The position numbers and the translations under genes were made by a program. Shown here in pieces: positions 18,594-29,600 of a DNA stretch of 64,000 bases. Under the pieces are notes generated by a model that made no database searches, had not been told where the DNA came from, and worked only from the letters and a program-made list of their open reading frames with translations. Source of the stretch: Zygaena filipendulae (lineage: Eukaryota; Arthropoda; Insecta; Lepidoptera; Zygaenidae); the NCBI GenBank assembly GCA_907165275.2, contig OU015666.1, forward strand, positions 8,648,001 through 8,712,000. The letters run 5' to 3'. Position 1 is the first letter of the stretch, and the number at the start of each line of letters is the position of its first letter.

Positions 18594-21500
18594 AATTGCA
18601 ATGTCGTTCTATTACTGATACCTACTAAACTACAAATTTTTTGCGCAATGCTTAGGGAATATTGCTGTATTTACACTAAATCTAACCCTATCGACATCGC
18701 GACAAGAGAGAGAAAGAAATAATTTTGATGCAATGGCCCTGAGTTCCTAAAAAAGAAGAAGAAACCTACTGAACTATTAAACAGTACTATGTTGCGACAG
18801 ACCCTTTTTTTTCTGTTCGGGAGGGCCGCAGGCATGCGGCCAGGATATTACTGCTCGTGAGAGAGAAGTCCTGAATGAGGAAAGCCAGGATATGAGTATA
18901 GACGAGATAGAGGCTCTGGACAATGACATACAGGACAGATATTCTGGTAATCTAACACTGTTTCTACTCTAACGCAGTTTATACGATACAAGTAACTTCG
19001 CTTTATCTATCTGGTAATAATGTAACATATTACGTAAGTGTTAACTTGTAATGGTATATAATGGCCCGCTAATCTCGAGGTTCCGGGTTCGATTCCCGGT
19101 GAGGATGCACTTTGTGTGATGAACATAACTTTGTGTGTGTGGTTCCACTTTCCAGTGTGGGTGTGTTTATATATCTACAGTATAATATATATGTAATGCC
19201 ACGTAATGCAAATACACATGTATGTAGTATATGCCACGTTTGCTTGGTTTCCACGATACAAGTTAATAATGGCTTGCTGTGGGATCGAGTAGATCTGTGT
19301 GTTGTGAAGTAGTTTATTATTACATATTATTATTATCTGTATGTTGACCATAAGCGTATGTGTGAAGATGAGGAAACTGTTGAAACTTAATATTATTTTC
19401 CTTTGCGTGTAGTTCAATAGACATTGGACTGGGGAGCCCTGAGCACCCATGTATTTGAAGTGTGATCCGGAAACACACAGGCACGGTCGACTTAAGTTGG
19501 GGATGGTGCTCACCTCCGGGGGGGCAAAGGGCAAAGCCCTCCCGTCCGGCTAGACCGGAGCAAGTCGACCGACGCCCAAGTAGATTGAAGGTGCATAGCC
19601 ATTAGAAGTCAGTATACTGCAAACGAATACGAATACTCGACATGGATTTGCAACCATGCAAGGGTAACTAGAGATGGAAAGGCACCCGGTAAAACCGAAT
19701 CATGAATGTATGTGGCACAGCCACAAGCAAGAGGCAAGACCTCACCGTGAATGTATGTGGCACAGCCACAAGCAAGAGGCAAGACCTCTCCGTTAAAATA
19801 TACCTATGAATAATTCTAATAAGAGTGGAATAAATCTGGTCGACTCATCCTTCCACTGTCATGGTGAAAGTGTATCATATTATATCCTCATATATCTTCA
19901 CATTAATATGAACTCAGAGTTAAGTATATCTCACACTATTGCAATAAACCTCTTTCTGCTCTGGGAGTGTCGCGCAAAGCGCGAGATGTCATGCGAAACA
20001 ACTGAGAATTCTAGCATTATGTGCAACACTGTTATTTAGTTTGTACCCACATAGCCATGTAATAAATTAAAATCCCTCGCAATCGTTGGTGTGTCAGTGT
20101 CATGCCAGGCGAGCGCTTCTTGGTAGCTAGTCACTCTGCTCGACTTGAGTGATCGTAAGAAGTGTTCTATTTCTATTGTATGTATGGTATATGTGCGATT
20201 GTAATAATTATAGTGATGAGTGGTAGTATACAGAGCTCCGAATGCTGTGCAGGATGTATTCAAGGCGAGGCTCTTTTTACGTTGGTCATTGAAAGTGTCG
20301 CGACCGAAAAACGCGCGCGCCGAGTGGGTCACCATAGCAAAAGGCGCTCGGCGCCCTCCTGCGCCTGTAAGAAATGCGCACCCTACATCATGAGTAGATA
20401 CACCTCTAACTGCAATTCGAACCAGAGAGAAAATCCTGGAGTGGCCCCGTCACCTGCTCACACTTTTGCATTAAACCTCTTTCTGCTTTTGGGAGTGTCG
20501 CGCACAGCGCGATTTGCTTTGTAACAATTGGTTTGTATCAACACTAATTGTTGTACTGTCAATCTATATTTTGTGGTGTGGCAACACTTTGCTTATGCTT
20601 GAACAAAAGTGTGGGTAGAGGGACATACAAGCGCGGGATGACCGCGACCGCGTGGAATAGACAATATCTAAACAAGCAGCGTAAAGTGAAGTCGTCCAGC
20701 TCGGAGTGTAAAAGGAAAGCACTGGATTGACGAATAAAGGGCAGGACGATCGGGACCGCGCGGATTAGAGGCAATGCCGGAAAAGGTAGCGTAAGGTGAG
20801 GTCGTCCGGCCCGAAGTAAGTTACAAAGGCACTGGGTGAGTCGTCACTAATATTATAGTGTAGTCGACTTTCTAATACAATGTATTCAGAGAATGGTGAA
20901 GCGACTGACTAGTCACTGGGAAACTCCATAATCTACAATAAGTTCAATCTTGCAGTACAATGTACATTTGGTAGTCAAGGATATTGAACTGGGAGCCCCA
21001 GGCTCAAATGGGTGTGTACCGGAAGCACACAGGCGAATCATTGTAAGGTCGTCTACATGAAGTTGGGAATGGGCAGGACTAAGGGGAAGGAGGAGGTCCT
21101 CGTGGGGGCACAGCCCCCATGTCCGACTGGTGTCAGGAAAGGTAAAAGAAACCTTGATTTACGGCATGCACGCAGGCTCGAGACAGACTAGAGCTTGCAG
21201 GGTAAATCGGAATAAGGTAAGACACCAGGACACGATCAGACGTGTTCAGATCGGAGCTGTAGACGACCAGGGAGGGTCACTACTCATCGGGGTAGACCAG
21301 ACCCTCATGACAGAACAATGCGAAGCCACATGGATTAGAGATCATAACGTAAAGCTCACATTGAAGAGATGATACATGATTTCTTAGTGACTGGTTGGTC
21401 GTCTCATCATTATATTACCATGCTTTACATTTCATGGATTGTGCGAGATTATATTATATAGATATTTGTCGTCCGTGTAAACCTGTACTTAATTGAATTC

Positions 21501-24414
21501 AGGCAAACATAACTCGGGATAGTGCAGACGGCACGACAACAGCTACTAGCTAGTTTATTATAAACTTTATTCAGAGAGCGAACTAATCCATGGATGATCT
21601 TGAGAAGACGCGGAAAGCGACGTATTTGAATAACTTTTTCAGATCTATTGTTGTCGCCCACCCTCAACCTCTTGGTCTAGAGTGCGAGAGAGACAACTGC
21701 ATCTCGGGACTAGTTGCACCGATAATTATTATGTTATGTATGTAATAATTATATTATGTAGAAGAATTGTAGATAAAATCTACCGTGTTCGTTTTTCTTT
21801 CAAAACTAGAATTTCGATTTTTGCGTTTTATATTCATAAAATTTTATTATTAGATGTTTGATAGTGTTCGGTGTAACTGGGTAATTTCCAGTTTTTGACT
21901 CATGAAAAAGCAAAACCACAGTAACAGCAAGTGGTAGACATAGACTGCAAAGTAAAACAATATTTTATCTAATAATATTGTAACTATCCAGGGAAGAAAC
22001 TGGAGTACGTTTGTATAGAATAACGCCCCCCGCGTTTTCTCTTAAAAACACTTCTTCATTTTCAAGCGCAAAGAAAAAGTTGCTGTGAAATTTTCGAAAT
22101 GCTGGATGCATAAATTTTAGTACATACAATTCAGGTGTTCTCAGATGTGTAAAATTCGGCCCAAGGAGTGGTGTGGTGACCAGGTTGACGGAAATGTTGC
22201 CAGCGACCGTGAACTCGCACTGCCCGGGGTCCAGGTCGATCACCACCACTGGCCCCTGTGCCAGCATCTTATTCACATAGTAACGAAGGAAAGTGGACTT
22301 GCCCACATCTTTACCACCGCACACTATACCCCTACTACGATTTTCTGAGAACAATAAGGCAAATTTTTATTTGTGACTAGTGACTACAAAATCTATTACC
22401 AACAAAAAGTTATAATACAACATCTTTTTTATTTATACAAAAAAATAATTAATCTTTATTTATGAAAATAAAAAGCAAGTACAACAGGTACAGCATGTAC
22501 AAATCCATGCTGTCTCATGGAAAAAATCTAATTTTTTATATTTTGAGATAAAGACAGCTTTCAGGCAAAGATTTTTTGTGAATAAACCTGGCATCAACCC
22601 AAACAATTAAGCTAATGGTGGACAAATTCTATAGTGTCGTTTTGAAATGGACTATTTTTGCAGATAGTTTTAATCAGTGTTTCAGTCATGCTGCTTATTG
22701 CCCAATTTTTAAAAGAACATTTAAGGCATTTAATTTTACATATCAAGAAAATATATGATTCCCATGAAAAAATAGCCAGCTAGTAAAATATATCAACATT
22801 TCAATTTTAGAATAGAATAGAAGTTTATTTGGTACTTTCATGCAATGGTGTATTTTGCCTACCTACGAAAATGGTTTTATTTCTTTTTTGCTAGCATTCA
22901 AACTGTGTTAATTAGTTGTTCTGTATTGGCAATGTCAGTCATTTCACTAGATTTCACCTCAGTGTCATACAAATTACTTCTCTAAAGGTTTTAATAAACT
23001 AATCTTGACTACAGACAGTAAAATAAGTTCACTTACTTAAACCACATTTTAAAACTGGTTTCCAATTTGAATCTTCATCAAAACATTTCTGTGACTTTGA
23101 CATGTACAAGGAACATTGCAATATATCAGATGATTCTTTCAACATTTTATCCACTCTTTTGCTCTGTTTTGTGAATAAATCTGCTGCTGTAAAGTTCGTT
23201 TCTACAAATTCTAGTTTTGTATTCTTAAGATAATAGAAAGATACAACAGCATCTTTTGGAGATATTGTAGTAACGATTTCTTCAGCATCCGCTACACTCA
23301 AACCAACTCCAGTAAGTTTAGCAAATAACCCAGTGGAAACCTCCAGGGTTTCTGCAGTCTTGATATATTGAGCACAATGGCAGTTGGGTGCAAACACATC
23401 ACAAACATTATCCTTTACTGTATAACCACCTACTTCAATAGCCCCACCCAGCACTTTGATTCTGACTTTACCATGAACATAAATTTTACTAGGGTGTTTC
23501 ATTACAAGAACACATTTTCTTTTTTTATTATGATTATATGATTTGATGGAGTTTGCTGTTTGGATTATTGAGTCCAATGAATGTTCTTCAATTTCTTCAT
23601 TGTGTTTATTTAATTTGTTTTCTTCTATTAATTCATCATCACTCAATACTTCATCTTGTACTATTGAATCAATATTTTGTCCTTCAAGCAGAGTGGAATC
23701 ATCTTGCTGCTCATCTAATACCATTGATTCAAGTGAGGCTTGTTGAATTTCATCATTTGTTTCATTATTTGCATATGTGTCATAATCTTTTATATCCACA
23801 TCCATCTCAGTAAATAAATCACTTTCATTGAAATTGTACTTCCTATGATATGGTAATTTTTTTATAACAGGATATCTATAGGCTCCGAACATTTCATTAA
23901 AACTAGCTATAGGTGTATAATCTGAAACTGAAATATGTGAAGACGATTCAGGTAGTGAGTCCAATTCACTATCTTTATTATCATCATCTACAATTAGAGA
24001 ATCTTCTGATGAGCTAGTGGATAATGCTCTAGAAGTATTATCCACAATGAGATATTTACTATTCCTCTTTTTTCTCTCTTTTTTGTTCATTTTTACAGAA
24101 GGAATTTGACTCATATCCTTATCTTCATCTTGTGATTCATGGGAGTTAGTGTTGTCTTTCTGTTTGGAGTCTAATGTATAATGTTCATGAATGGATTGTG
24201 TAAGGTCTAAGTCTGAAAAGTTATTAATTGAATCTTCATCATCATCACATTTAATATGAGCTGCTTCCTTGATGATTCCAATATTACTCGTTTTGTAACC
24301 AAACAGCATTTTTTTTATTTGCTTTTTATATGCTTTTATGGTTTTACTTGATTTTTTATTCATCTTTGAAGTTGTTTCTATTCCAGATAAATGATCTGTT
24401 TTAAAGGTTTCCAT
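12492..24414 (-). CDS. NOL9: NOL9-type polynucleotide 5'-hydroxyl kinase, five exons
   Basis: Nucleolar RNA 5'-kinase of the Clp1/Grc3 family, needed in other animals for ITS2 processing of pre-rRNA. Exons on the - strand: 24414-23037, 22344-22128, 15425-14925, 13098-12929 and 12748-12492. Phases 1, 2, 2 and 1 all match, giving about 840 residues. The first 300 residues are acidic and serine-rich, with basic patches (KKERKKR) suited to nucleolar targeting. Then come KVLGGAIEVGGYTV, the Walker A motif GGKDVGKST (about 468-476), DLDPGQCEFT and LLGPNFTHLRTPE, then LPWVVNTMG, and a C-terminal CHGHGFVVDIDEVKGL block. The start is the ATG at 24414: bases just before it (TTGTATTTCAG) look like an acceptor, so a 5'UTR intron is likely. 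Intron 2 (15426-22127) is swollen by a 5.5 kb LTR element. Confidence 0.93.
13853..14295. repeat. Possible MITE in NOL9 intron 3
   Basis: The left end AGGGAAAGTATAAGTATATG and the right end GCAGTGGGCACGTTCCCT carry loosely inverted blocks, with GACCCGTAGTATATGCC inside on the left and GGGTCACGTAGTATGGGC on the right. The match is imperfect and partly direct, so the call is weak. Confidence 0.3.
14690..14795 (-). repeat. SINE-like retroposon fragment
   Basis: Middle and 3' blocks (TTTCATCCAAATCTGTTCAG, GAGTAACAAACATTCAAAC) of the lepidopteran family. A separate tail fragment GGGGAAACCGCGGGATCCAGCTAGTT is at 14493-14520 in the other orientation. Confidence 0.55.
15530..15660 (+). repeat. Half copy of the palindromic MITE seen whole at 48906-49142
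   Basis: TAATTTACTGAACGTCTCCAATTGCGGCAGTTTTGTTTTAAAAATC and on to AAAGTCGACTCTGAGTGCGG matches the right arm of the element at 48.9-49.1 kb closely. It ends at GGCCG next to TTA. The left arm is missing. Confidence 0.65.
16017..17059 (+). repeat. Left LTR of the non-coding element (1,043 bp)
   Basis: Starts TGTCGCGCACAGCGCGA, itself a small inverted repeat, and ends GGCACGACA. Short ORFs inside it recur unchanged in the right LTR 4,479 bases away, which reflects duplication and not coding. Confidence 0.92.
17063..17080 (+). other. Candidate primer-binding site of the non-coding LTR element
   Basis: TGGTGGAGGTGCTGGGAT starts three bases after the left LTR. Its complement ends in CTCCACCA, as a mature tRNA 3' end should. 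The match seems nearest to tRNA-Ala from memory, but the tRNA identity is not secure. Confidence 0.5.
19065..19325 (+). repeat. tRNA-derived SINE inside the LTR element
   Basis: GGTTCCGGGTTCGATTCCCGG provides a B box and the body (TTTGTGTGATGAACATA, GTGGTTCCACTTTCCA) matches 5685-5840. An extra segment at about 19168-19275 splits the body before GTGTGTTGTGAAGTAG. Confidence 0.65.
19704..19789 (+). repeat. Tandem pair of about 43-bp units with a GTGGCACAGCCAC hairpin
   Basis: Two consecutive units each run GAATGTATGTGGCACAGCCA, then CAAGCAAGAGGCAAGACCTC. The core TGGCACAGCCA is an inverted repeat able to form a short stem. They lie in the interior of the LTR element and have no coding sense. 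Confidence 0.8.
19935..19995 (+). repeat. Second, diverged PPT-LTR junction inside the LTR element
   Basis: ATAAACCTCTTTCTGCTCTGGGAG followed at 19968 by TGTCGCGCAAAGCGCGAGATG closely copies the true right junction at 20470-20515. Upstream, 19420-19560 resembles a diverged LTR body (GGAGCCC, GGAAACACACAGGC, AAAGCCCTCCCGTCCGGCTAG). This suggests remnants of a related element within the interior. Confidence 0.65.
20496..21538 (+). repeat. Right LTR of the non-coding element (1,043 bp)
   Basis: Same sequence as 16017-17059 at a constant offset of 4,479. It is preceded by ATTAAACCTCTTTCTGCTTTTGGGAG, which holds the presumed polypurine end, and followed by the target duplicate ACAGC. Confidence 0.92.
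21545..21960. other. NOL9 intron 2 sequence right of the LTR element
   Basis: AT-rich intron sequence. The first bases complete the tail of the SINE that was split by the LTR insertion. Nothing else is recognised. Confidence 0.5.
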
Positions 24415-24426
24415 TCTGAAATACAA

Positions 24427-25300
24427 TACCTACATATAAAATATGCAATGTATTTGCTTCAGGAGGTAGCAGTTTCACACAGCTACAGCTCTCTCTTCTG
24501 GCCCTGCAGTCTTGACATACTTAACAACTGCTTCTCAATCATTTATGATGAATAACTTCTTAATGATAAAACATATCTATTCTCATATCTCTACACATAC
24601 TCATATCTCTACACATATCTATTTATCGTAGTATTTTAATATTGATTTCTTTCACAATAGTATCAAACAGAACTGTCAAACTAACAATTTCTATAGAGCC
24701 TTTAGGACTGCTTGATATGCAAAAAAACTATGATATTTTGATTGGTAGAGACTTGCATTTTACGATAATCTCGATATGGCAAGTGATTTTTTTCGCACCT
24801 AACGATTGATAGATCACATCGATCGTTAATTAGTTTTAGTATGTTGAGACTGCAGGGCCAGGTGTAGAAGCATAAAAATATGTTTCATCTATAGGGTTTT
24901 TGCTTGAATTGAGTATACAAATATACCTACACTACAAATATACACTGACGAGGCTACATAGCTACAAACAAAGTCAGATATTTATGAGGGCCACGTGCCA
25001 CGTGCCACAAGACAGGCAGGCTGCAACAAAGAAAATAATACTCTCTGACGAGGGCTGCAATAAGCATTAACAGACACGTTTACTCCGAGGTGTTAGGACT
25101 CAAAGTATATGTACTTACAAGGTATCTTTATAACTCATTTCTACTACTCTAGCAATCTTCAGTCTTCTTCTTCGAAACTTATGACGTCTATTAGTTATTT
25201 CTGCTAATGTGTTCCAGTATTAAATTAAATAAATTCACTTCACATTGCGTTTTTAATTTTTGAGACTTCCCGAGGCCGGCCAGATCACAAACTACTTAAA
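24427..25300. other. Upstream region of NOL9, no clear promoter element
   Basis: Starts with a likely acceptor just before the NOL9 ATG. A palindrome-like GATCACATCGATCGTTAATTAG segment lies near 24810. No TATA box, ORF or certain repeat is seen. Transcription of NOL9 presumably begins here. Confidence 0.35.
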
Positions 25301-25358
25301 GATACTACCGCCAGATCAGCGGCGAACTCAGGCGACTGGCGAACTGAGTCCCTATATT

Positions 25359-26455
25359 GTACAGCACCGGAAAAGGTGACACCGGAATGCACGACACGAG
25401 ATTGTACGACACCGGAATGTACAGCACCGGAATTGGCGACACCGGATTTCATGGCCTAGCCGACTTCGTGCTCCGTTTAGTAGTATTCAATACAATGCAG
25501 GTAGTAGGTAGTTAGTAGTTACTGTCTCAAAATCTGATGGAAATTCAAATAACAAGTCCAAGTGTAATATTTAGTAACGTAATTATTATTTTTCACTTTA
25601 ATGAATTGTTACAACTTGTTATATTCTTTTTTTTTCATAATATATCGAAACTTCGTGGTCACACCTAAGAATTAATCAAATAAATGTCACCTTATTTTGT
25701 CTTTAGCGCATCGCCGGCCGCTACCGCGGCACGCTCGCTACGCTTGCTCGGCTCGCGAGACCTGGTCATCAGTAAGAACCTAACCTAATAAAGAATGTCG
25801 GGTATACTACTTTGAAATCTGTTTATGATGTGGCCCCGATAGTAATGTTCTCATTACTTTTTACTTATTTCAATAAATAGCTAATACTGACATCATCGCC
25901 ACACTAGTACCTACTATAGGATAGGTGTAGGAAAGGTGACGTAAATCAGGCGAAGCTAATCGCTCGCCAGTCGTTTCCCGTTCGCCAGTTAATACAGTTT
26001 TGGTTCCTTTCTTTTCGTAACTTTTATAATCTGTACAATCTGTATAGGGCACATAGCTCGTGGAAATAATAATTATAAGGTGTAAACTAAGGGACCAGAT
26101 TTAGTGTATTGTACTCTAAGTCTATACAGTAAAATATATAGAGTGGTCCATTGTTTGATTATCCTGCCTATAGACTGTAACATAATAACGTAATGGGCAT
26201 AAACACTAACATAAAACCTAATAATCATCACCAAAAAATCTAACATAAAATATATGTGCCGTATTTGACAATAACTTGACCCAGTACTTAGGTAAGTAAC
26301 GTAAACAAGCACAAAGAAAGGAGGCGTGATTTCATCGACCAATAGGAGCGGTGTCACCAATTCCGGTGCTGTACATTCCGGTATCGTACAATCCAGTGTC
26401 GCGCATTCCAGTGCTGTACATTCCAGTGTCGTACATTATCGTGTTGTGAATTCCT
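25359..26455. mobile_element. Inverted-repeat element with arms made of 15-bp tandem units
   Basis: The left arm (25359-25446) has six consecutive 15-bp units of consensus GTACGACACCGGAAT. The right arm (26351-26455) carries about seven units in the opposite orientation, some with CTGG for CCGG. The order of unit variants near the inner ends matches between arms, so the arms are true inverted copies. About 900 bp of AT-rich sequence with no transposase lie between. A 10-bp direct repeat GGCGAACTCA sits outside both arms at 25321 and 26463. Subterminal repeat arrays of this kind are seen in some DNA transposons, but I cannot assign a family. Confidence 0.6.
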
Positions 26456-26529
26456 GGTTCCCGGCGAACTCACAAATTTCCTCTTCGCTTTTTAATCACA
26501 CATGAAAATGTCAAAGTCAATGAATGTGA

Positions 26530-26945
26530 TGTGAATTTTTTTTTTTTTTGGTGAAGTTTACCCTGTTTACCCCTCTCGGGGAAAGCAGAAGGAATCTTAG
26601 TCCATATAGCCAATTCATTAGTATTTTCTTCTTCCGAAGTTATTTACATCGAAATGCATTGGTGAGATGCATTTCGATGCTTTACCGGAACTTTTGGCAG
26701 CAAATCTTTACAGTTGAACCTTAATAGGACGCTCTGTGGGAAGTTGTATAGTAAAACGAAAACCTCCAGATGAACGCCCTATTTCATCTTATTTCACTGT
26801 TTCCGCACACTATTCATCACTAATGGATCACTATTATGCAAAATCCACCATATTCACACAATATTAATCAAGATAAACAAAGCAAAACAAAGAAATAAAA
26901 CTGACGTCCACTCTGCTAGAAATCCCGCCAAAAGTGCTTCTGTAA
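26530..26945. repeat. Copy of the CATCACTAATG repeat family
   Basis: Opens AAGTTTACCCTGTTTACCCC, contains the inverted pair ATCGAAATGCAT/ATGCATTTCGAT and GGACGCTCTGTGGGAAGTTG, and ends TAGAAATCCCGCCAAAAGTG. It is one of the most complete copies in the window and shows both family ends. Confidence 0.65.
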
Positions 26946-26961
26946 TGTGAAATTTTGGACA

Positions 26962-27711
26962 GTGTTGCCAATCCTCAAAAATATTTACCCCTAAAAGTTA
27001 AGCCAAAAACCCCTAAATATATTATAAAAAAAAAATATAGTAAATAGCAGCGCCAAGATTTTGCCTAATTTCGAAATTATTAAGGTTAAATTATTGGTCT
27101 TAAAAAAAAACAATTCAATCAAAAGCAAAAATGTCTCTTGATTTTTTTTACGACAAATCTTTTTTTCGTAATTACGTATTAAATGAAGATTTATTGTCAA
27201 AATGCTAATTAAGAAATTCTTAATTTTTTGAAATTACGGCTTTCCTATTGATCGTAGTAAAAATATTGTAGTAAACGCTTAATAGCACGCTCTGTGGGAA
27301 GTTGCATAATTATAACGACAAACTCCCGACGAACATTTTATCTTACCTAGTTCACTGTTTTCGCATACTGTTCATCACTAATGAATCACTATTATGCAAA
27401 TTTCACCACACTCACACAATATTAATATTTAATAACGATAAAGTAAGTAAAACCTATCACCTATACCTATTATGTTTATGGTAAACACTGATAATAAGAA
27501 GCCGTTAAATCAACAAATAAACATGATTGGCTAGATTGCTTTACTTCAGGCCCTACATTTTTATACCTCTATTTTTCTGGATAAAAAAATATATATAAAT
27601 TTGAAAAAAATATTATATTTTATACCCCTAAAAATATAATACCCTAAAAAAATCCCATCGCATTCATTTTCCCCCTAAATCTAGGGGAGGAAACCCTAAG
27701 TTGGCAACACT
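26962..27711. mobile_element. Element with CAGTGTTGCCAA inverted termini, about 750 bp
   Basis: The left end is CAGTGTTGCCAATCC and the right end is GTTGGCAACACTG. Both flank T/A-rich sequence with repeated ACCCCTAAAAGTTAAG and CCCTAAA blocks. A partial copy of the CATCACTAATG family is nested at 27275-27445. No transposase remains and I found no clean target duplication. Confidence 0.55.
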
Positions 27712-28129
27712 GACTGTGAACTGTGTGAACAAACTTTCAAAATTAAGACCGCAGTGTTGCCAGTACAAAAAAATATTTACCCCTAAAAGTTAAGTCAAAA
27801 AATTTTAAAAATAATCATATTTTTAAAAATATTTATAAACAATATTTATTTATTTTTGCCTAGTTTCAAAATTATTACGGTAAAATATTGGTCTCATAAA
27901 AAAGCAATTTAATTAAAAGCAAAATGTCTCTGGATTTATTTGCGACCAATATTTTAAGCATAGACATGGACCAATAAAACTAGGGGACTAACAATCGCCG
28001 TACCACAGATAATATAATACTATACCAGTATCGAGCGTGATTTTGAAACTAGTTCTAAATAAGAATGTAGACGGCGCGGCGCCAAGAGTAACGAAATGGA
28101 AAAAAATGTGAAAATCAAGCATCGGTGAA

Positions 28130-28571
28130 TGTTGCGGCATCCCATCCCTATTCATACATAAATCTATTCCAAAGTCCCAATTCAAATTTACCGCGCACCG
28201 ACCGGCCTACGCGCTCTTGTCGATGCGCGAATAAGGAACAACAAAACGTTATGGCCGCCGCGAACGTTTGAGCCGCACGTCGTCGCTTGGTTCTCGGTGA
28301 AAAGGACTAGAAAACTGGTGCTGATTCCATTATTTGGACGATCTAAGTACTCCTCAGAGTGATATTGTCGTGTGGAAGTGTGGTCAAAGAAAACGGGTGC
28401 ACCCAAGACTGTCACACTCCGTGTTTCGTCCGGTCGGTGAGTCCTTACTCCTTTCTTTCTCCTTTCATTTCGTCAATGTACCCTTTTACTGGGTTTCTGG
28501 GGATTCTTATCGGCTCCAAGGCAAGGAATACAAGCAGGCCAGTTTGCTCTGGGTTCTGCCATATCGCACCA
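28130..28571 (+). repeat. 5' LTR of the BEL/Pao element
   Basis: Begins TGTTGCGGCATCCC and ends TATCGCACCA. It matches the 3' LTR at offset 7,211. A candidate primer site TGGTCCAGTTCGAGACGG follows eight bases on, at 28580. Confidence 0.93.
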
Positions 28572-29102
28572 TCAAAATTTGGTCCAGTTCGAGACGGATT
28601 CCAAATTAAACCACAAAAGAAAAGTTTTAAATTTCGTTATTTAGCGCATTAATTACCTATATAAGCACGTATTAGATGCTTATTTGCGTTATTTGTAAAC
28701 TTTAAAATAACTTTTCTTTACCAGAAATCTTGTTTTATTCAAATTTTCGAGCCGCCAAAACCGGGTAGGTATTTTTAATTCCCTGCCTTGGAGTACAATT
28801 ATTGGTTGTGCTCGAAATATCATTCAAAACTAAGTGATTATAAGTAAAATACGAAATATTATTCTTATCCTGGTAACATAATAATCTGCAAATTGTAACT
28901 TTGGTTTACTCTTCTAAGCACGTAGGTAGGTACATACCTAAACTTCCTAGAAGTTCATTCTCGATCATTCTCGTCCACTTGAACTTATGCTCTTAAAACT
29001 AGTAACAGACGTTCCAACTTGGTTGGATCCAACCCAATTACCGCCGTCGTGCCTACCGTTCCGACATTGCTACAGACGTACCGACGGTTGGGCATCCAAC
29101 CG

Positions 29103-29309
29103 TCATTTGCCTATGCACTGAAGAAGTGTACGGACGTCATGCCGCCTGCTCTTAAAACTTTCAAACAAAATTGTATAAGCTTGATTTCTCAAGTAATCTT
29201 TATTTGTTAAATCCCACAAACAGGGAAAGTCTTTATATAGTTCTAATAACTTCACAGTTATGTCGCGTTCAGAGTTTTGCTCCATCGTCGTCGCGTCGTA
29301 CTTATTTAT
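29103..29309 (-). pseudogene. Truncated MADF-domain ORF of the nested DNA element
   Basis: A - strand frame starting near MEQNSERDITVKLLELY continues FPCLWDLTNKDYLRNQ, which fits the start of a MADF DNA-binding domain (Adf-1 type). After about 40 residues the similarity stops (RRHDVRTLLQCIGK, stop), so the domain is incomplete. In an intact element the full protein would bind the transposon ends or help the transposase. Stop, missing C-terminal half and nested insertions make it non-functional here. Confidence 0.6.
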
Positions 29310-29320
29310 AATAATACTAG

Positions 29321-29600
29321 CTGTCCCCCGCGATTTCATCCGCCGTAATTTCGAAGTTCCCGCAGGAATTCTGGGAAATAGTAGGTACTCTATGTCCTTC
29401 TTTGTACCCGTGACAGTAGTTCACAGTGAGTAACTATTCCCCGCATTAGTGCCGGAGTTCCCGCGGGAATTCCGGGATAAAAACTATCCTACCTTTTAAG
29501 TTTGACCATATTATAAAAGGTTACAAAATTTTATCAAAATTAGTTCAGTAGTTTGGGAGTCCATCGCGGACAAACAGCGTGACACGTGATTTATATATAT
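29321..29600 (-). repeat. SINE-like retroposon inside the nested DNA element
   Basis: Begins CTAGCTGTCCCCCGCGATTTC and ends CACGTGATTTATATATAT. The copy at 62670-62938 has the same 5' start in the opposite orientation. Confidence 0.75.

Larger units (their letters stand above)
16017..21538. mobile_element. Non-coding LTR retrotransposon (LARD-like), 5,522 bp, in NOL9 intron 2
   Basis: Two direct repeats of 1,043 bp (16017-17059 and 20496-21538) begin TGTCGCGC and end GCACGACA. The 5-bp target duplication ACAGC lies at 16012-16016 and 21539-21543. A candidate primer site TGGTGGAGGTGCTGGGAT lies three bases inside the left LTR, and a short purine tract (GGGAG) precedes the right one. The 3.4 kb interior has no gag, protease, polymerase or integrase. 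With full ends but no coding capacity it matches the class called large retrotransposon derivatives, which use enzymes of a partner element. The insertion landed in the tail of a SINE (ACAGC then TACTAGCTAG). The LTRs look the same wherever I compared them, so insertion is fairly recent. Orientation cannot be told from genes; the primer site suggests +. Confidence 0.9.

Noticed and set aside
20162..20524. 120-codon ORF in the interior of the LTR element
   Set aside because: Composition is not protein-like, it crosses into the right LTR, and no retroelement motif is present.
24415..24426. Upstream TTG start for NOL9
   Set aside because: Not an ATG, and the bases form a likely splice acceptor.
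25359..25446. CRISPR-like array
   Set aside because: Units are contiguous 15-mers with no spacers, in a eukaryotic intergenic region.
28188..28652. ORFs shared with 35399-35842
   Set aside because: They are LTR sequence read in both strands. No gene.
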